Source of the DNA: a virus
Virus record (IMG/VR): IMGVR_UViG_3300035698_002505
Location: 1-37,926 of that record
Length of the DNA stretch: 37,926 bases
Reading direction: 5' to 3' (one strand)
The translations under genes were made by a program, and so were the position numbers. Under the pieces are notes generated by a model that was not told where the DNA came from, searched no databases, and was given only the letters and a program-made list of their open reading frames with translations. This document shows, in pieces, positions 22,632-30,386 of this stretch. Position 1 is the first letter of the stretch; each line of letters opens with the position of its first letter.

Positions 22632-23484
22632 CGATATGGAGCCTCCGTGCGTAGCAAGTCGGACAGAACTCGGTTTCATTCGTCTTATGGATCGGCTTCC
22701 TACAGTCGGCACAAAGTCGATCGTACGACGACGAGCGGTAGTGATCGGTCGGTCGTACCAACCCGTCTCCCGGCTCGGCTACTACGTTCTCGACAGTAGC
22801 CGCTTCGGCTGCTGCCTTCGCTTGAGCCTTGAGCACTGTACCGAGATAACCGGGAATGGCTATGTCTGTGCCTTGGTAGTTTAGATGGCTCCACCGCGTA
22901 GCCATATTCCAGCTCGGGTGTCCCGGCAACTGAAGATAGCGAGCGTGATCTCCAGCCACTGAAGGTAAAATCTTCCATCCCAATGTCAGAGCGATCGTAA
23001 CGAGCTTCACGAGTCCTCTCGTCTCAACTTCGTCGATAATGGGTACAACTTCGGGAGGTTCCGACCAACCCGCTCCGGTCTGTTCTCTTGCCGCTGTGCT
23101 GCCGTCGAGTATCTCTCGCTCACCGTTGCGGTCACGGTTCTCTTCCTTCGCTCGTACTTCCGAGAAGCTACCCGGAAATCGTTTGCGGAGCTTGGCAATA
23201 ACACGTCCCAGAATGGTATCCAAATCAACGCGGAGAACATCGGCTCCTTCCGCTTGGTACCATCCTACGTCGCCTAACTCTTCAGCGAAGTTTACGGGAT
23301 CGAATTCTTGTCCGTACCAAATCGTCTTCTCAAGGTTGCTCGCTAACTCGCCAAGCTCTCCCATCATCCCGATGACCACGTGGAGTAGTTGCGTGTACTT
23401 CGGATCACCCTGAATTCGATTGAACGCTTTCTCTTGGCTACACTTCGTACGCATCGCATCTCTTTGAAACTGGTTCGCTTCCAT
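22612..23484 (-). CDS. MazG-like nucleotide pyrophosphohydrolase with C-terminal zinc knuckle
   Basis: Residues about 30-105 match the MazG fold: HVVIGMMGELGELASNLEKT (first acidic helix), then NFAEELGDVGWY (EE..D metal motif). A Gln/Ala/Glu-rich linker, an unassigned middle domain and a zinc-ribbon-like end (LCADCRKPIH ... CPTCYARR) follow. AAGGAGCAAGC precedes the ATG. Such enzymes hydrolyse (d)NTPs. Beside a thymidylate-synthase homologue, it may remove dTTP or a competing nucleotide, but that is inference. Confidence 0.75.
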   Translation of the reverse strand: MEANQFQRDAMRTKCSQEKAFNRIQGDPKYTQLLHVVIGMMGELGELASNLEKTIWYGQEFDPVNFAEELGDVGWYQAEGADVLRVDLDTILGRVIAKLRKRFPGSFSEVRAKEENRDRNGEREILDGSTAAREQTGAGWSEPPEVVPIIDEVETRGLVKLVTIALTLGWKILPSVAGDHARYLQLPGHPSWNMATRWSHLNYQGTDIAIPGYLGTVLKAQAKAAAEAATVENVVAEPGDGLVRPTDHYRSSSYDRLCADCRKPIHKTNETEFCPTCYARRLHIDAQDSE

Positions 23485-23497
23485 CGTCGCTTGCTCC

Positions 23498-24061
23498 TTA
23501 ATAGTTTCTCACTTCCCAGATGACCGTGTTCCGCTTCGGTATCGTTCCCCAACAAGTCGAGTACGTGCTGAACTCGATAACGTGACCAGGGTATCGCTCC
23601 AATAGAGTTTCGATCCAATCGTAGCTCGACGCATCGAGATAGAAGCGAAGAAGCTGAAGGGCTATTATACCCGATACCGACTCGCTACGCTTCCGCAGAG
23701 CTTCTCGCATAGGCTTCGCTACCTTCGAGAAGTAGAAGTCAATCGAGTCTACGCTTTGTTGAATCTCCCCCTGTATCAAAGTCTTCAGAGTCGGAGCCAT
23801 CGCGGACACGTAGAGGTTCTCCGGCTTACAACCGTAGTGCGTACATGCTCGCTCCCACATACCGGCTACGTCTTCCGGCTCTACGTCGTACCAAGTCGGT
23901 CCAGCGGCTATTCGATTACGGATATGGATCAGCCCTTCCCGGTAGCCGCTCTGTAAGTAGTCGCCGACGTTTTCCCAAGTCGGACTCGCGTTGCCAAATT
24001 CAGCATTTTTATAACGACGTACGAAGTCGTGCTTAGTCAGCACCGGCGGATAATCAGGCAT
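23498..24061 (-). CDS. Conserved-looking phage protein of unknown function, next to the TS homologue
   Basis: A 187-aa product from ATG 24061 with GGGAGCGAAG upstream. It contains FVRRYKNAEFGNASPTWENV, AGPTWYDVEPEDVAGMW, and a C-terminal VIEFSTYSTCWGTIPKRNTV block. The Trp/Tyr/His-rich pattern and repeated polar motifs suggest an enzyme, but I cannot name one. It overlaps the end of the thymidylate-synthase-like gene and may act in the same nucleotide pathway. Confidence 0.6.
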   Translation of the reverse strand: MPDYPPVLTKHDFVRRYKNAEFGNASPTWENVGDYLQSGYREGLIHIRNRIAAGPTWYDVEPEDVAGMWERACTHYGCKPENLYVSAMAPTLKTLIQGEIQQSVDSIDFYFSKVAKPMREALRKRSESVSGIIALQLLRFYLDASSYDWIETLLERYPGHVIEFSTYSTCWGTIPKRNTVIWEVRNY

Positions 24062-25307
24062 CTTTCTTCGCTCCCTTATTCTTCCAGTTACGTTTCCGAG
24101 TTTCAATCCAGTACTTACCAGAGAGCCGCCACGCATCGTCCTTGACTTTCGAGATCGCCTCTAAAGCGTAGGCGTACTCCCGTTGCTTATGTAGCATAAA
24201 CGCATCCATCAGCGGCTGGGCTACCGTATCGAGAAACGGATTCATGTAGTCGTGGTTGTACTCTCGATGCCTACCGTCGTTCACTTCAACGAAGGCTTCA
24301 ACCTCCCCGTCGAAACGAGGCGAACCGCTCTCCAACGCTACACGAATCATTCGATCGTCGTAGTCGCGGGGTGGAGAGAATGCGTTACTGTTGCTAGGAT
24401 CGTTCGCAGCTAACCACTTCTCCGGCTTCCAATCATCTCGCTCGACGTAGGCGTGAAGGTTATTCGAGAACTGATGATACCTTCCTACGCCGATACCTAA
24501 CCGACCGGCGAGGTACTCTTGTAGAAACGAGAAGTGAACGACGTTCGCCCCGAGCGATCCCCATACCAAATCATTCGAGCGGTTCGTCACCGTCATGTCG
24601 AGATAACGAACTATTGGCCCAAGTCCTTCCGCATAAGAGATTGCGTCGCTTGCGTGCCGAGCCATATCTATCGGGTCATCGTCGGCACTAGCAAGCCCCA
24701 TCATCTCTTGGGCTTGATCTACCTTTCGTCGTACTTTCTCGGAAGGCCAATTGTGTTCCGGTCGGTACTCTCGGATATCAAAATACGCTGCCGTGTTACA
24801 GCAAACGTCCTTCGACGTATCAATCTTCAGCAAGTCGTCTTCGACGTTCCACATTTGTAGAACTACTCGACGGCTATCGGGAGTTGCTTTGAGATGCTTT
24901 ACGATTACGTCAAGTTGGTCGAACGCTTCTAACTCTACATGCGTTTCAAGCCCCGAGTCTCTCGTAGCATTTCTCCAACGATAGCCGTACGCCCCGTTGA
25001 ACGTCTCGCCGTCGTCGCTCGCGATACCTTCAATGGCGGAGTTGTAATAACGGAGCGGGGCTACATCGTTACGACCGGCGAGCATCCAAAACGATTCATA
25101 GAGATGAAAGAACGGGTTACAGTCCCGAGCCGAGTTGAAGAGTACCCGCTCAGTCGGCTTCTCGTAGGTAATCAGTACCGGCTCGTCTACCCGTCGTACG
25201 TTACCGACTCGGCTACTCGTATGACGGAACGGGGCACCGTCTCCGCTGGCGAACTTCTCGACAAGATCGTTGAAGGCTTCGTTGACGTTTCGGTAGGTTA
25301 CGTGCAT
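24054..25307 (-). CDS. Thymidylate-synthase superfamily protein, probable dUMP hydroxymethylase
   Basis: The 417-aa protein carries TS-fold blocks: YESFWMLAGRNDV (about 70-82), FNGAYGYRWR, DSRRVVLQMWNVEDDL, the active-site region KDVCCNTAAYFDIR (C170 likely nucleophile), TVTNRSNDLVWGSLGANVVHF and GVGRYHQFSNNLHAYVE. In cellular ThyA the Cys lies in PPCH. The form here (CCNT) and the TNRSND block are those of phage pyrimidine hydroxymethylases. A roughly 55-residue insertion follows the active site. It would make 5-hydroxymethyl-dUMP (or dTMP) from dUMP. AAGGAGCGAG precedes the ATG. First gene of the leftward unit from the divergent promoter region. Confidence 0.82.
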   Translation of the reverse strand: MHVTYRNVNEAFNDLVEKFASGDGAPFRHTSSRVGNVRRVDEPVLITYEKPTERVLFNSARDCNPFFHLYESFWMLAGRNDVAPLRYYNSAIEGIASDDGETFNGAYGYRWRNATRDSGLETHVELEAFDQLDVIVKHLKATPDSRRVVLQMWNVEDDLLKIDTSKDVCCNTAAYFDIREYRPEHNWPSEKVRRKVDQAQEMMGLASADDDPIDMARHASDAISYAEGLGPIVRYLDMTVTNRSNDLVWGSLGANVVHFSFLQEYLAGRLGIGVGRYHQFSNNLHAYVERDDWKPEKWLAANDPSNSNAFSPPRDYDDRMIRVALESGSPRFDGEVEAFVEVNDGRHREYNHDYMNPFLDTVAQPLMDAFMLHKQREYAYALEAISKVKDDAWRLSGKYWIETRKRNWKNKGAKKDA

Positions 25308-25531
25308 CTCTCGCTCCTTTTGGGTAAGTTTCTCAAAAATACTCAGGTTGGTTTCGCTCGGCTATTATAGCTTATGCGGGCTATTATAAATAAACTTTCA
25401 TGGACCGTTGGATTTTAGGTACTCGCGGGCTTAACGTACGGTCGATGAAGGGATAGACTTGTACTTACCCTTCGGACTCCGGAGTGTATTCGAGTCCTCT
25501 CTATTTTTAGTTTCTTTTCAGGAGCGAATTG
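25308..25531. promoter_or_regulatory. Divergent promoter region between TS-like and histone-like genes
   Basis: On the minus strand two TATAAT hexamers lie 19 bp apart (25364-25369 and 25383-25388), each within a repeated TATAATAGCC. Both are good -10 candidates for the leftward operon, though neither has a clear -35. On the plus side a perfect 10-bp palindrome, ACTCCGGAGT (25476-25485), lies 47 bp before the histone-like ATG and could be an operator. This is the only divergently transcribed gap in the window. Confidence 0.5.
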
Positions 25532-25930
25532 ATGAAGACCTCAGCCGAGAAAACCGTCGCGAAGACCGCCGTCAAGACTTCCGCGAAGACCGCCCCGGCG
25601 ACGAAGGCGACGAAGAAGACCGCAGCCGCTACGAACGGTAAGGGAACAATCGACGGACTTCGTAAGCCGCAAGCGAGAATCCTTCAGGCTCTCAAGAACG
25701 GCAATGCTTTCTCCCGGGCCGTTATCTCGGATAAGGCGAGCGTAGACAACGCCGCGTGTACCGAGTATCTCGGATCGATCGACGCGGACGTACGGAAGAC
25801 GAACGACGCCAAACATTTTCCTTCTCTCTTAGGACTCAAGCTCATCAAATTCGAGCAACACGACGTTAAGGGAAAAGACGTCATCCTGTACTCGATCACC
25901 GCAACTGGTACAAAGAAGCTCGCCAAGTAA
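25532..25930 (+). CDS. Histone-H1-like basic protein with winged-helix domain
   Basis: Residues 1-38 are Lys/Ala/Thr-rich (EKTVAKTAVKTSAKTAPATK), like bacterial H1-type tails. Residues about 42-132 form a winged-helix-like domain: LRKPQARILQALKNGNAFSR, an AACTEYLGSIDADVRKTNDA segment, FPSLLGLKLIKFEQHD, and ITATGTKKL. AGGAGCGAATTG lies upstream (an in-frame TTG lies 3 nt earlier). It probably binds and condenses DNA or regulates. Proteins of this style are common in planctomycetes. Apart from the intein endonuclease it is the only real plus-strand gene. Confidence 0.8.
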   Translation: MKTSAEKTVAKTAVKTSAKTAPATKATKKTAAATNGKGTIDGLRKPQARILQALKNGNAFSRAVISDKASVDNAACTEYLGSIDADVRKTNDAKHFPSLLGLKLIKFEQHDVKGKDVILYSITATGTKKLAK

Positions 25931-25941
25931 TCTCCTCTAAC

Positions 25942-26502
25942 TTACCTCGCTCCACGCGGGGTATTTTTACGCACGTACAACGCCGACGAAGCCGCGTAAT
26001 GATTCTTATTCCATCGCCGTAACCGATAGCCGCTTAACTTAAATGATCGCCAATAGGCGTCCAAGTCTCTCTCGTCGAGACCGTACGAAGCGTAGTTCAA
26101 ATGGAGCTTCGAGCAGCTTACGTCGGTGAAGACTACGGCTGGTGGTTTGATCGCTCCTACGGCTTCATCGAGTAGCTCTCGCTTCAACTTCGTAACTGTA
26201 TTGAAATCAGCTAAGAGCAGATCGCACGTAGGTAACTTCGCGGTTGAATCGAATCGACTTACGTTCAATCGTACCCGCTCGGATACCCAAGCTCTCTTCG
26301 CGGTAAACTCATCTTGTTCAAAGCCGATTATACGAGCCGTAGGGAACTCCTCGCACGCTCGTTTAGCCCATCCGCCTAAGCCGTATCGGATATCGATTAT
26401 CTGGCTCACGTTCTCCAGACCGGCTATACACTCAGCGAGCGATACCGCGTTGGCGTTCAAGTCCTTCTCCCGTATCTCCACCGCAGGGGTATCTTGGTCC
26501 AT
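25942..26502 (-). CDS. SAM-dependent methyltransferase-like protein
   Basis: The 186-aa protein has a Rossmann-type N-terminal region: SQIIDIRYGLGGWAKRACEE, then ARIIGFEQDEF (motif I and post-I acidic residue), a DLLLADFNTVTKL strand and VVFTDVSCSKLHLNYAS. The C-terminus is basic and aromatic (YRLRRWNKNHYAASSALYV). It follows the PLP enzyme with a 3-bp gap. A methyl or group transfer in the base-modification pathway is possible but unproven. Confidence 0.65.
   Translation of the reverse strand: MDQDTPAVEIREKDLNANAVSLAECIAGLENVSQIIDIRYGLGGWAKRACEEFPTARIIGFEQDEFTAKRAWVSERVRLNVSRFDSTAKLPTCDLLLADFNTVTKLKRELLDEAVGAIKPPAVVFTDVSCSKLHLNYASYGLDERDLDAYWRSFKLSGYRLRRWNKNHYAASSALYVRKNTPRGAR
25944..25968 (+). 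terminator. Rho-independent terminator after the histone-like gene
   Basis: A 7-bp stem, ACCTCGC/GCGGGGT, with a 5-nt loop (TCCAC) is followed directly by ATTTTTA. It lies 14 nt after the histone-like stop and overlaps the end of the convergent methyltransferase-like gene. The form is that of an intrinsic terminator for rightward transcripts. Confidence 0.75.
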
Positions 26503-26505
26503 CGA

Positions 26506-27339
26506 TTATCCTATATTCCAAAAGAGGGTATTGCCGTCGAGCGGATGTATGTCCATCCACCATCGGAACGTCTTCAAGTCATAGTAGGGATTACACGGCC
26601 ACGGCGGAGTTCCCCCTGGTCTCGCCGTATCTCGGTAGGCGTACCTCTCATCCACTAATGTAAGGTCAACCGAGTATCCCGACTGCTCTCGCACGTACCT
26701 TCTAACTTGGTCGTGGGAGCGGGAGTAGCCGAGATGCAGTATGAACTCTGGTCTATCGAATCTACGGAAATCGCAGAATCCCTTAACGACTCCCGCCGCT
26801 ATCGTCCCGCTACTAACCGGGATAATCACCCGATCAAATACCGTACCCGTTGTAGGAACCTCCTTCGCCGTTTCCGTTACCGACTCCGGGAGCTTCAAAG
26901 CGTTCGGCATCATATATCCGCCCCGAGATTCACAGAGCTTCTTCGATTGGTGAAAGAGGATTGCCGACCGACCGGCTGGAAGCGGATAGAGACCGGCTCC
27001 AAGTTCTTTCGCTTGTAGTTGAGCTTCTCGTGGCCCCGGCTCTCCCACGTAGTTCGGATAATAGTTCACGCACTTCTTACCGAGTATCTCGCACGCTCTC
27101 GCTACGGCGTGTCCGGCTTGAGAATGGTAGGTGTCGAGTACGCCGATGATATTCTCGGGGCGACTCTTTACGTGAGCGTAGACTCCCCGAGTCTTCGAGA
27201 ACGCTGGCCCAGGTCGAAGGCACGAGAGGTCTTCTCGCTTTACCCACAACCCGTATTCGGCTTGGTGCTCTTCGATCGGCGTACCTTCCCGGAGCATCCC
27301 CCCGGCTACGATCTTCCCTCGACTCCGTACGGCTACCAT
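26506..27339 (-). CDS. PLP-dependent enzyme, fold type II
   Basis: A 277-aa product from ATG 27339 (GGGAGAGGAC upstream), overlapping the previous stop. The N-terminus reads VKREDLSC, then AFSKTRG with the likely PLP lysine K49, a DTYHSQAGHAVARACEILGK segment as in tryptophan-synthase-beta/cysteine-synthase folds, and a phosphate-binding VSSGTIAAGV loop (176-183). Similar in layout to D-cysteine desulfhydrase or ACC-deaminase relatives. In hypermodifying phages a PLP enzyme decarboxylates or remodels the amino acid attached to the base. That role is inferred from its neighbours. Confidence 0.75.
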   Translation of the reverse strand: MVAVRSRGKIVAGGMLREGTPIEEHQAEYGLWVKREDLSCLRPGPAFSKTRGVYAHVKSRPENIIGVLDTYHSQAGHAVARACEILGKKCVNYYPNYVGEPGPREAQLQAKELGAGLYPLPAGRSAILFHQSKKLCESRGGYMMPNALKLPESVTETAKEVPTTGTVFDRVIIPVSSGTIAAGVVKGFCDFRRFDRPEFILHLGYSRSHDQVRRYVREQSGYSVDLTLVDERYAYRDTARPGGTPPWPCNPYYDLKTFRWWMDIHPLDGNTLFWNIG

Positions 27340-28139
27340 AGGTGTCCTCTCCCCGCTCGTAAGAGCTTCTGCGACGTAGTACACCGCGAGAACCTTAGAA
27401 GCCCCCTACGGCACGCTCGTATGTCTTCTCCGGCTTCGTAGTGCCCCCCTAACGACGACTTCCACTTGCAGAGGATCGTCTCCGCTTCCTGCCCGTTTAT
27501 CGCTCGCTCGTATCTCGGAGGGGCTAGATAGTCGCCTAGGCGTGCGAGGATCGCCCGTACGGCTCTTTCCGACGTATCTGAGGGGTATTCGCCGTCCTTC
27601 TCCCCGGAGGCTCTCTCGTAGCGATCGTAGGCGATTTCCGCCCCCTTCTTCGGGCTATCGAACAAGAATATATCGCTTGTAGAGAAGTCTACCCGAAGTA
27701 AGTTGAGCCGCTCTAACATATCAGCGACTTTGAACGCTATCCAAGGTCCGAAGCCTACCCACTTCTTCACGCGATCCATCACGACTTCGGCTGAGACGGC
27801 TCCCCGGTTCCCTCCGTCTCGAAGACGAAAGAACAGGTCACCGACTCCCCGAGCCGCTAGGTACTCAACCGACTTCCGAGCGTTCTCTCCCCGGAAGTGT
27901 CTACGCTCGGTACAACGCGGATACTCATTGGAACCGGCAGCTAGTCGAAACCGATTCCAGTACTCGTAGGGATGATCCGTAATCCACGAAGCCGTACCGA
28001 CATGGTAGAAGCACCAGTAAGCGAGGAGCCAACTCTCTAATTCGTTTGGCCCCCATTCGGCTTCGTGGAGTAGGACGTAGACTGGATCAAGATCGTTGGT
28101 CTCTAGTAGCTCTCCGCCGAACTCAAACAGGTTGCTCAT
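27333..28139 (-). CDS. HhH-type amino-acid:DNA transferase candidate (alpha-GPT-pyrophosphorylase-like)
   Basis: The 268-aa helical protein has a WGPNELESWLLAYWCFYHVG opening, DHPYEYWNRFRLAAG, a RHFRGENARKSVEYLAARGV helix, and a helix-hairpin-helix-like VKKWVGFGPWIAFKVADMLE, then VDFSTSDIFLFDSPKKGAEI. This pattern resembles the HhH-GPD-derived transferases that install amino acids on phosphorylated 5-hydroxymethyl-uracil in DNA (ViI/SP10/phiW-14 pathway families described by comparative genomics). It overlaps the PLP and radical SAM genes at both ends. The family assignment is from memory of pattern; substrate unknown. Confidence 0.6.
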   Translation of the reverse strand: MSNLFEFGGELLETNDLDPVYVLLHEAEWGPNELESWLLAYWCFYHVGTASWITDHPYEYWNRFRLAAGSNEYPRCTERRHFRGENARKSVEYLAARGVGDLFFRLRDGGNRGAVSAEVVMDRVKKWVGFGPWIAFKVADMLERLNLLRVDFSTSDIFLFDSPKKGAEIAYDRYERASGEKDGEYPSDTSERAVRAILARLGDYLAPPRYERAINGQEAETILCKWKSSLGGHYEAGEDIRACRRGLLRFSRCTTSQKLLRAGRGHLW

Positions 28140-29505
28140 GGAACGGCACTTTCAAGTCTACGAGTTGGAGAGCCTTCGCTTGTCCGGCTAACTCGTCGCC
28201 GCATCTCGGCTCGCCGTTATTCTCCGAAGCACAATATAGACAACCGCTTGGAGGACACTCTTCGATCGGCTGAAACATATCGCCTTCGCTAGATCGTTCG
28301 TACACCGGAACTCTCTGGCCGTGGCATTGGTCTGCCGTCGTATACTTTCGACCGATACTCACGCCCGTCTTATTGATGATGTCTCCAACTTCGTTTCTCT
28401 CGTACTCGTACTCGTAGCAAGTCGCGTAGGTGAGTCCGTACTTCCGAGCGTAGGTGGAGTAGAGCTTGTGAGCCTTCATCCGGTAGCTCTCGACGATCGT
28501 ACGTTGTCCGCCGATATTCTCGGTGAAGAGTTCTTCAAAGGCTCTCCCCCTATCGCCGAACCGTCGTATCAAACGCTCGGCCATCGCGGGAGCCCAAGAG
28601 TAACCGGCTTCAACGAACTTAACGATGACGTGATCGGCTCCCGCATCGGCTAACATCTTGAAGAGCTTAACAATCTGATCGTTCGACGTTATACCTGGCA
28701 TGATCGGATTACACTGGATGGAGACGTAGATACCGTTACGCTTGAGCCGCGTGATATCTCGCAGATGTCCGTCCAGAGATAGTGCCCCCGGTGAGAGTCG
28801 TCTCCAGTCTTCTGCGTCGGGAGTATTGAGAGACTTCTGAGCGTAGCTATGGGGATTCTGCTTCATCAGATCGATAGCCCATCTCGGATATCGAAGGCGA
28901 CTCAAGAAGAAGATCGGAAGACCGACGGCCACGAACTCTTTAGCGGCTTCTTCGGTGTTATGATAATACTCTTCGAGCGGGGTGAACGGATCGGTGAACG
29001 ACGAGAAGTAACCAGCAGCGGCTCGGTTCATTGAACTAAGCTGCTCCTTGATTTGTTCTCCGTAGTTCTCCGGTACGGTAATCAATCCTGTACCTCGATA
29101 GCCCCGGAAGCCGGAGTTGATATAACAGAACGCACAACCGACTGCGCACCAACCTCCGTACGGTTCCGTTAAGACGGCTTCGCTGAAACAAGGTCTCGCC
29201 CGTACTCCCGGCGACTCGTGAAGACTTTTGTACCAGCCCTGGAGTTTCTTCGCGTTCTTAATCCGCATGTGGGGATACGGTTCCAGGTACGCCGTAATTG
29301 ACTTCTTGTTATCCTCCTTCGCGTTACGGGTCATCCCAATCTTCATATCGCGGACTTTGATTCTACGTCCGGTCAACTCGTCCTTGATCGTTCGGATCGG
29401 TCCTAGATCGTCGAACGGTTCTGGCCGCATAAAATACTCGTACTTTTCGTACGCGGTATTGATATCGTCGCCTACGTCCTTAACCAACCATGCGTCCTGT
29501 TCCAT
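28123..29505 (-). CDS. Radical SAM enzyme
   Basis: The 460-aa protein has the cluster motif C120-A-V-G-C124-A-F-C127-Y, a CxxxCxxC radical SAM signature. It is followed by GYFSSFTDPFTPLEEYYHNT, strand GLPIFFLSRLRYP, a SLDGHLRDITRLKRNGIYVS block and NPIMPGITSNDQIVKLFKM. The C-terminus has extra cysteines (CPPSGCLYCASE ... CGDEL) that may hold a second cluster. In hypermodifying phages a radical SAM isomerase rearranges the amino-acyl group on the base. Here it lies between the kinase-like and HhH transferase-like genes. Confidence 0.82.
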   Translation of the reverse strand: MEQDAWLVKDVGDDINTAYEKYEYFMRPEPFDDLGPIRTIKDELTGRRIKVRDMKIGMTRNAKEDNKKSITAYLEPYPHMRIKNAKKLQGWYKSLHESPGVRARPCFSEAVLTEPYGGWCAVGCAFCYINSGFRGYRGTGLITVPENYGEQIKEQLSSMNRAAAGYFSSFTDPFTPLEEYYHNTEEAAKEFVAVGLPIFFLSRLRYPRWAIDLMKQNPHSYAQKSLNTPDAEDWRRLSPGALSLDGHLRDITRLKRNGIYVSIQCNPIMPGITSNDQIVKLFKMLADAGADHVIVKFVEAGYSWAPAMAERLIRRFGDRGRAFEELFTENIGGQRTIVESYRMKAHKLYSTYARKYGLTYATCYEYEYERNEVGDIINKTGVSIGRKYTTADQCHGQRVPVYERSSEGDMFQPIEECPPSGCLYCASENNGEPRCGDELAGQAKALQLVDLKVPFHEQPV

Positions 29506-30034
29506 GCTTATCTTCTTTCAACCATTTGACCACTTGGGTTACCGCTTGATTGCCGCTTACACGGCGACAAAAAACATCGGCTTCAAGTAGTCGCATTCTA
29601 GCCCTTTCAATAACTGCAACCCGATTGCTAGTATTCTTCGGGTTGAGCGGTTTCTCGTTACCGGCTTCTTTCCTTCGCTTCGCTACTCTCTGTAAGCAAG
29701 TCTCTAACGTCGTCGTCAAGAAAAGCACCCGTACGTCCGGTAGTTGGCTCGTCCACTTAACGTCTTCGCTGAGTAGTAGCCCCTCGCAAATGATCGTCCT
29801 GATTCCGTATTCCAACGTCTGAATAAGCTCGTAGACTTGGCGGGCACTTCCGATCGTATCGCACCCTCCGCACGGCGACTCGTAGTGCCCGAGTAGAGCT
29901 ATCGAGCCGCTCCGATAGTATAACGGATTTTTACGGTTAGGGGCGTAAATAGATCGCCACTTGAATTTAGCTCGGATAGCCCGCATCGCCGTCGTCTTAC
30001 CGCTCCCGCTCGTACCTCGAATTTGAATGATCAT
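29480..30034 (-). CDS. 5-hydroxymethyl-dU DNA kinase-like P-loop protein
   Basis: A 184-aa product from ATG 30034 (GGAGGTAC upstream). It begins MIIQIRGTSGSGKTTAMRAI, a Walker A at residues 7-14. It then has SGSIALLGHYESPCGGCDTI, a block typical of the 5-HMUDK family in phages with hypermodified thymine, a Walker B-like TIICEGLLLSED, and a VLFLTTTLETCLQRV strand/LID region. It would phosphorylate 5-hydroxymethyl-uracil in DNA, giving the leaving group for later transferases. It overlaps the radical SAM gene. Confidence 0.78.
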   Translation of the reverse strand: MIIQIRGTSGSGKTTAMRAIRAKFKWRSIYAPNRKNPLYYRSGSIALLGHYESPCGGCDTIGSARQVYELIQTLEYGIRTIICEGLLLSEDVKWTSQLPDVRVLFLTTTLETCLQRVAKRRKEAGNEKPLNPKNTSNRVAVIERARMRLLEADVFCRRVSGNQAVTQVVKWLKEDKHGTGRMVG

Positions 30035-30088
30035 ACGCCGTTGTACCTCCGCTTCGCTCGTCCGTCTTCCCAAAGTAGTCTCTCGTAC

Positions 30089-30386
30089 TTACTTCCGAAA
30101 TATTGATCGTTGATAAGACCTACGAGACATCTCGGCTGAATCACCTACAGCGTTACGTCTTCCCTGGGCTCCGTGTTCTTTCAACGCCTTTCTTCCCGCA
30201 TCTTCGATACGAGCTTTACCTGGCTCTGACGCAGTAACGTAGCCTAAATTACCGGCGGCATGTTGTCTCTTAGCTCTTTCCGATCTTCGCTTTCGCTCTG
30301 CCGGGGTGATTCGGCTCTTGTTGGAATTTAACGGTCTTTGTACTTCTACCGCTCGGAGCTATTCTCCGCTTAATCGGAATTACCAT
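30089..30386 (-). pseudogene. Frameshifted small basic gene
   Basis: ATG 30386 with a strong AAGGAGGTACA opens MVIPIKRRIAPSGRSTKTVK and stops after 38 codons (30270). In the +1 frame the DNA continues as a protein-like stretch, SRITPAERKRRSERAKRQHA then AGNLGYVTASEPGKARIEDA, ending YQRSIFRK at TAA 30089, just before the kinase ribosome-binding site. That second frame has no start codon of its own. A one-base shift between codon 9 and codon 38 would join them into about 97 residues. It may be a real mutation, a sequencing error or a programmed shift. Function unknown; strongly basic. Confidence 0.5.
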
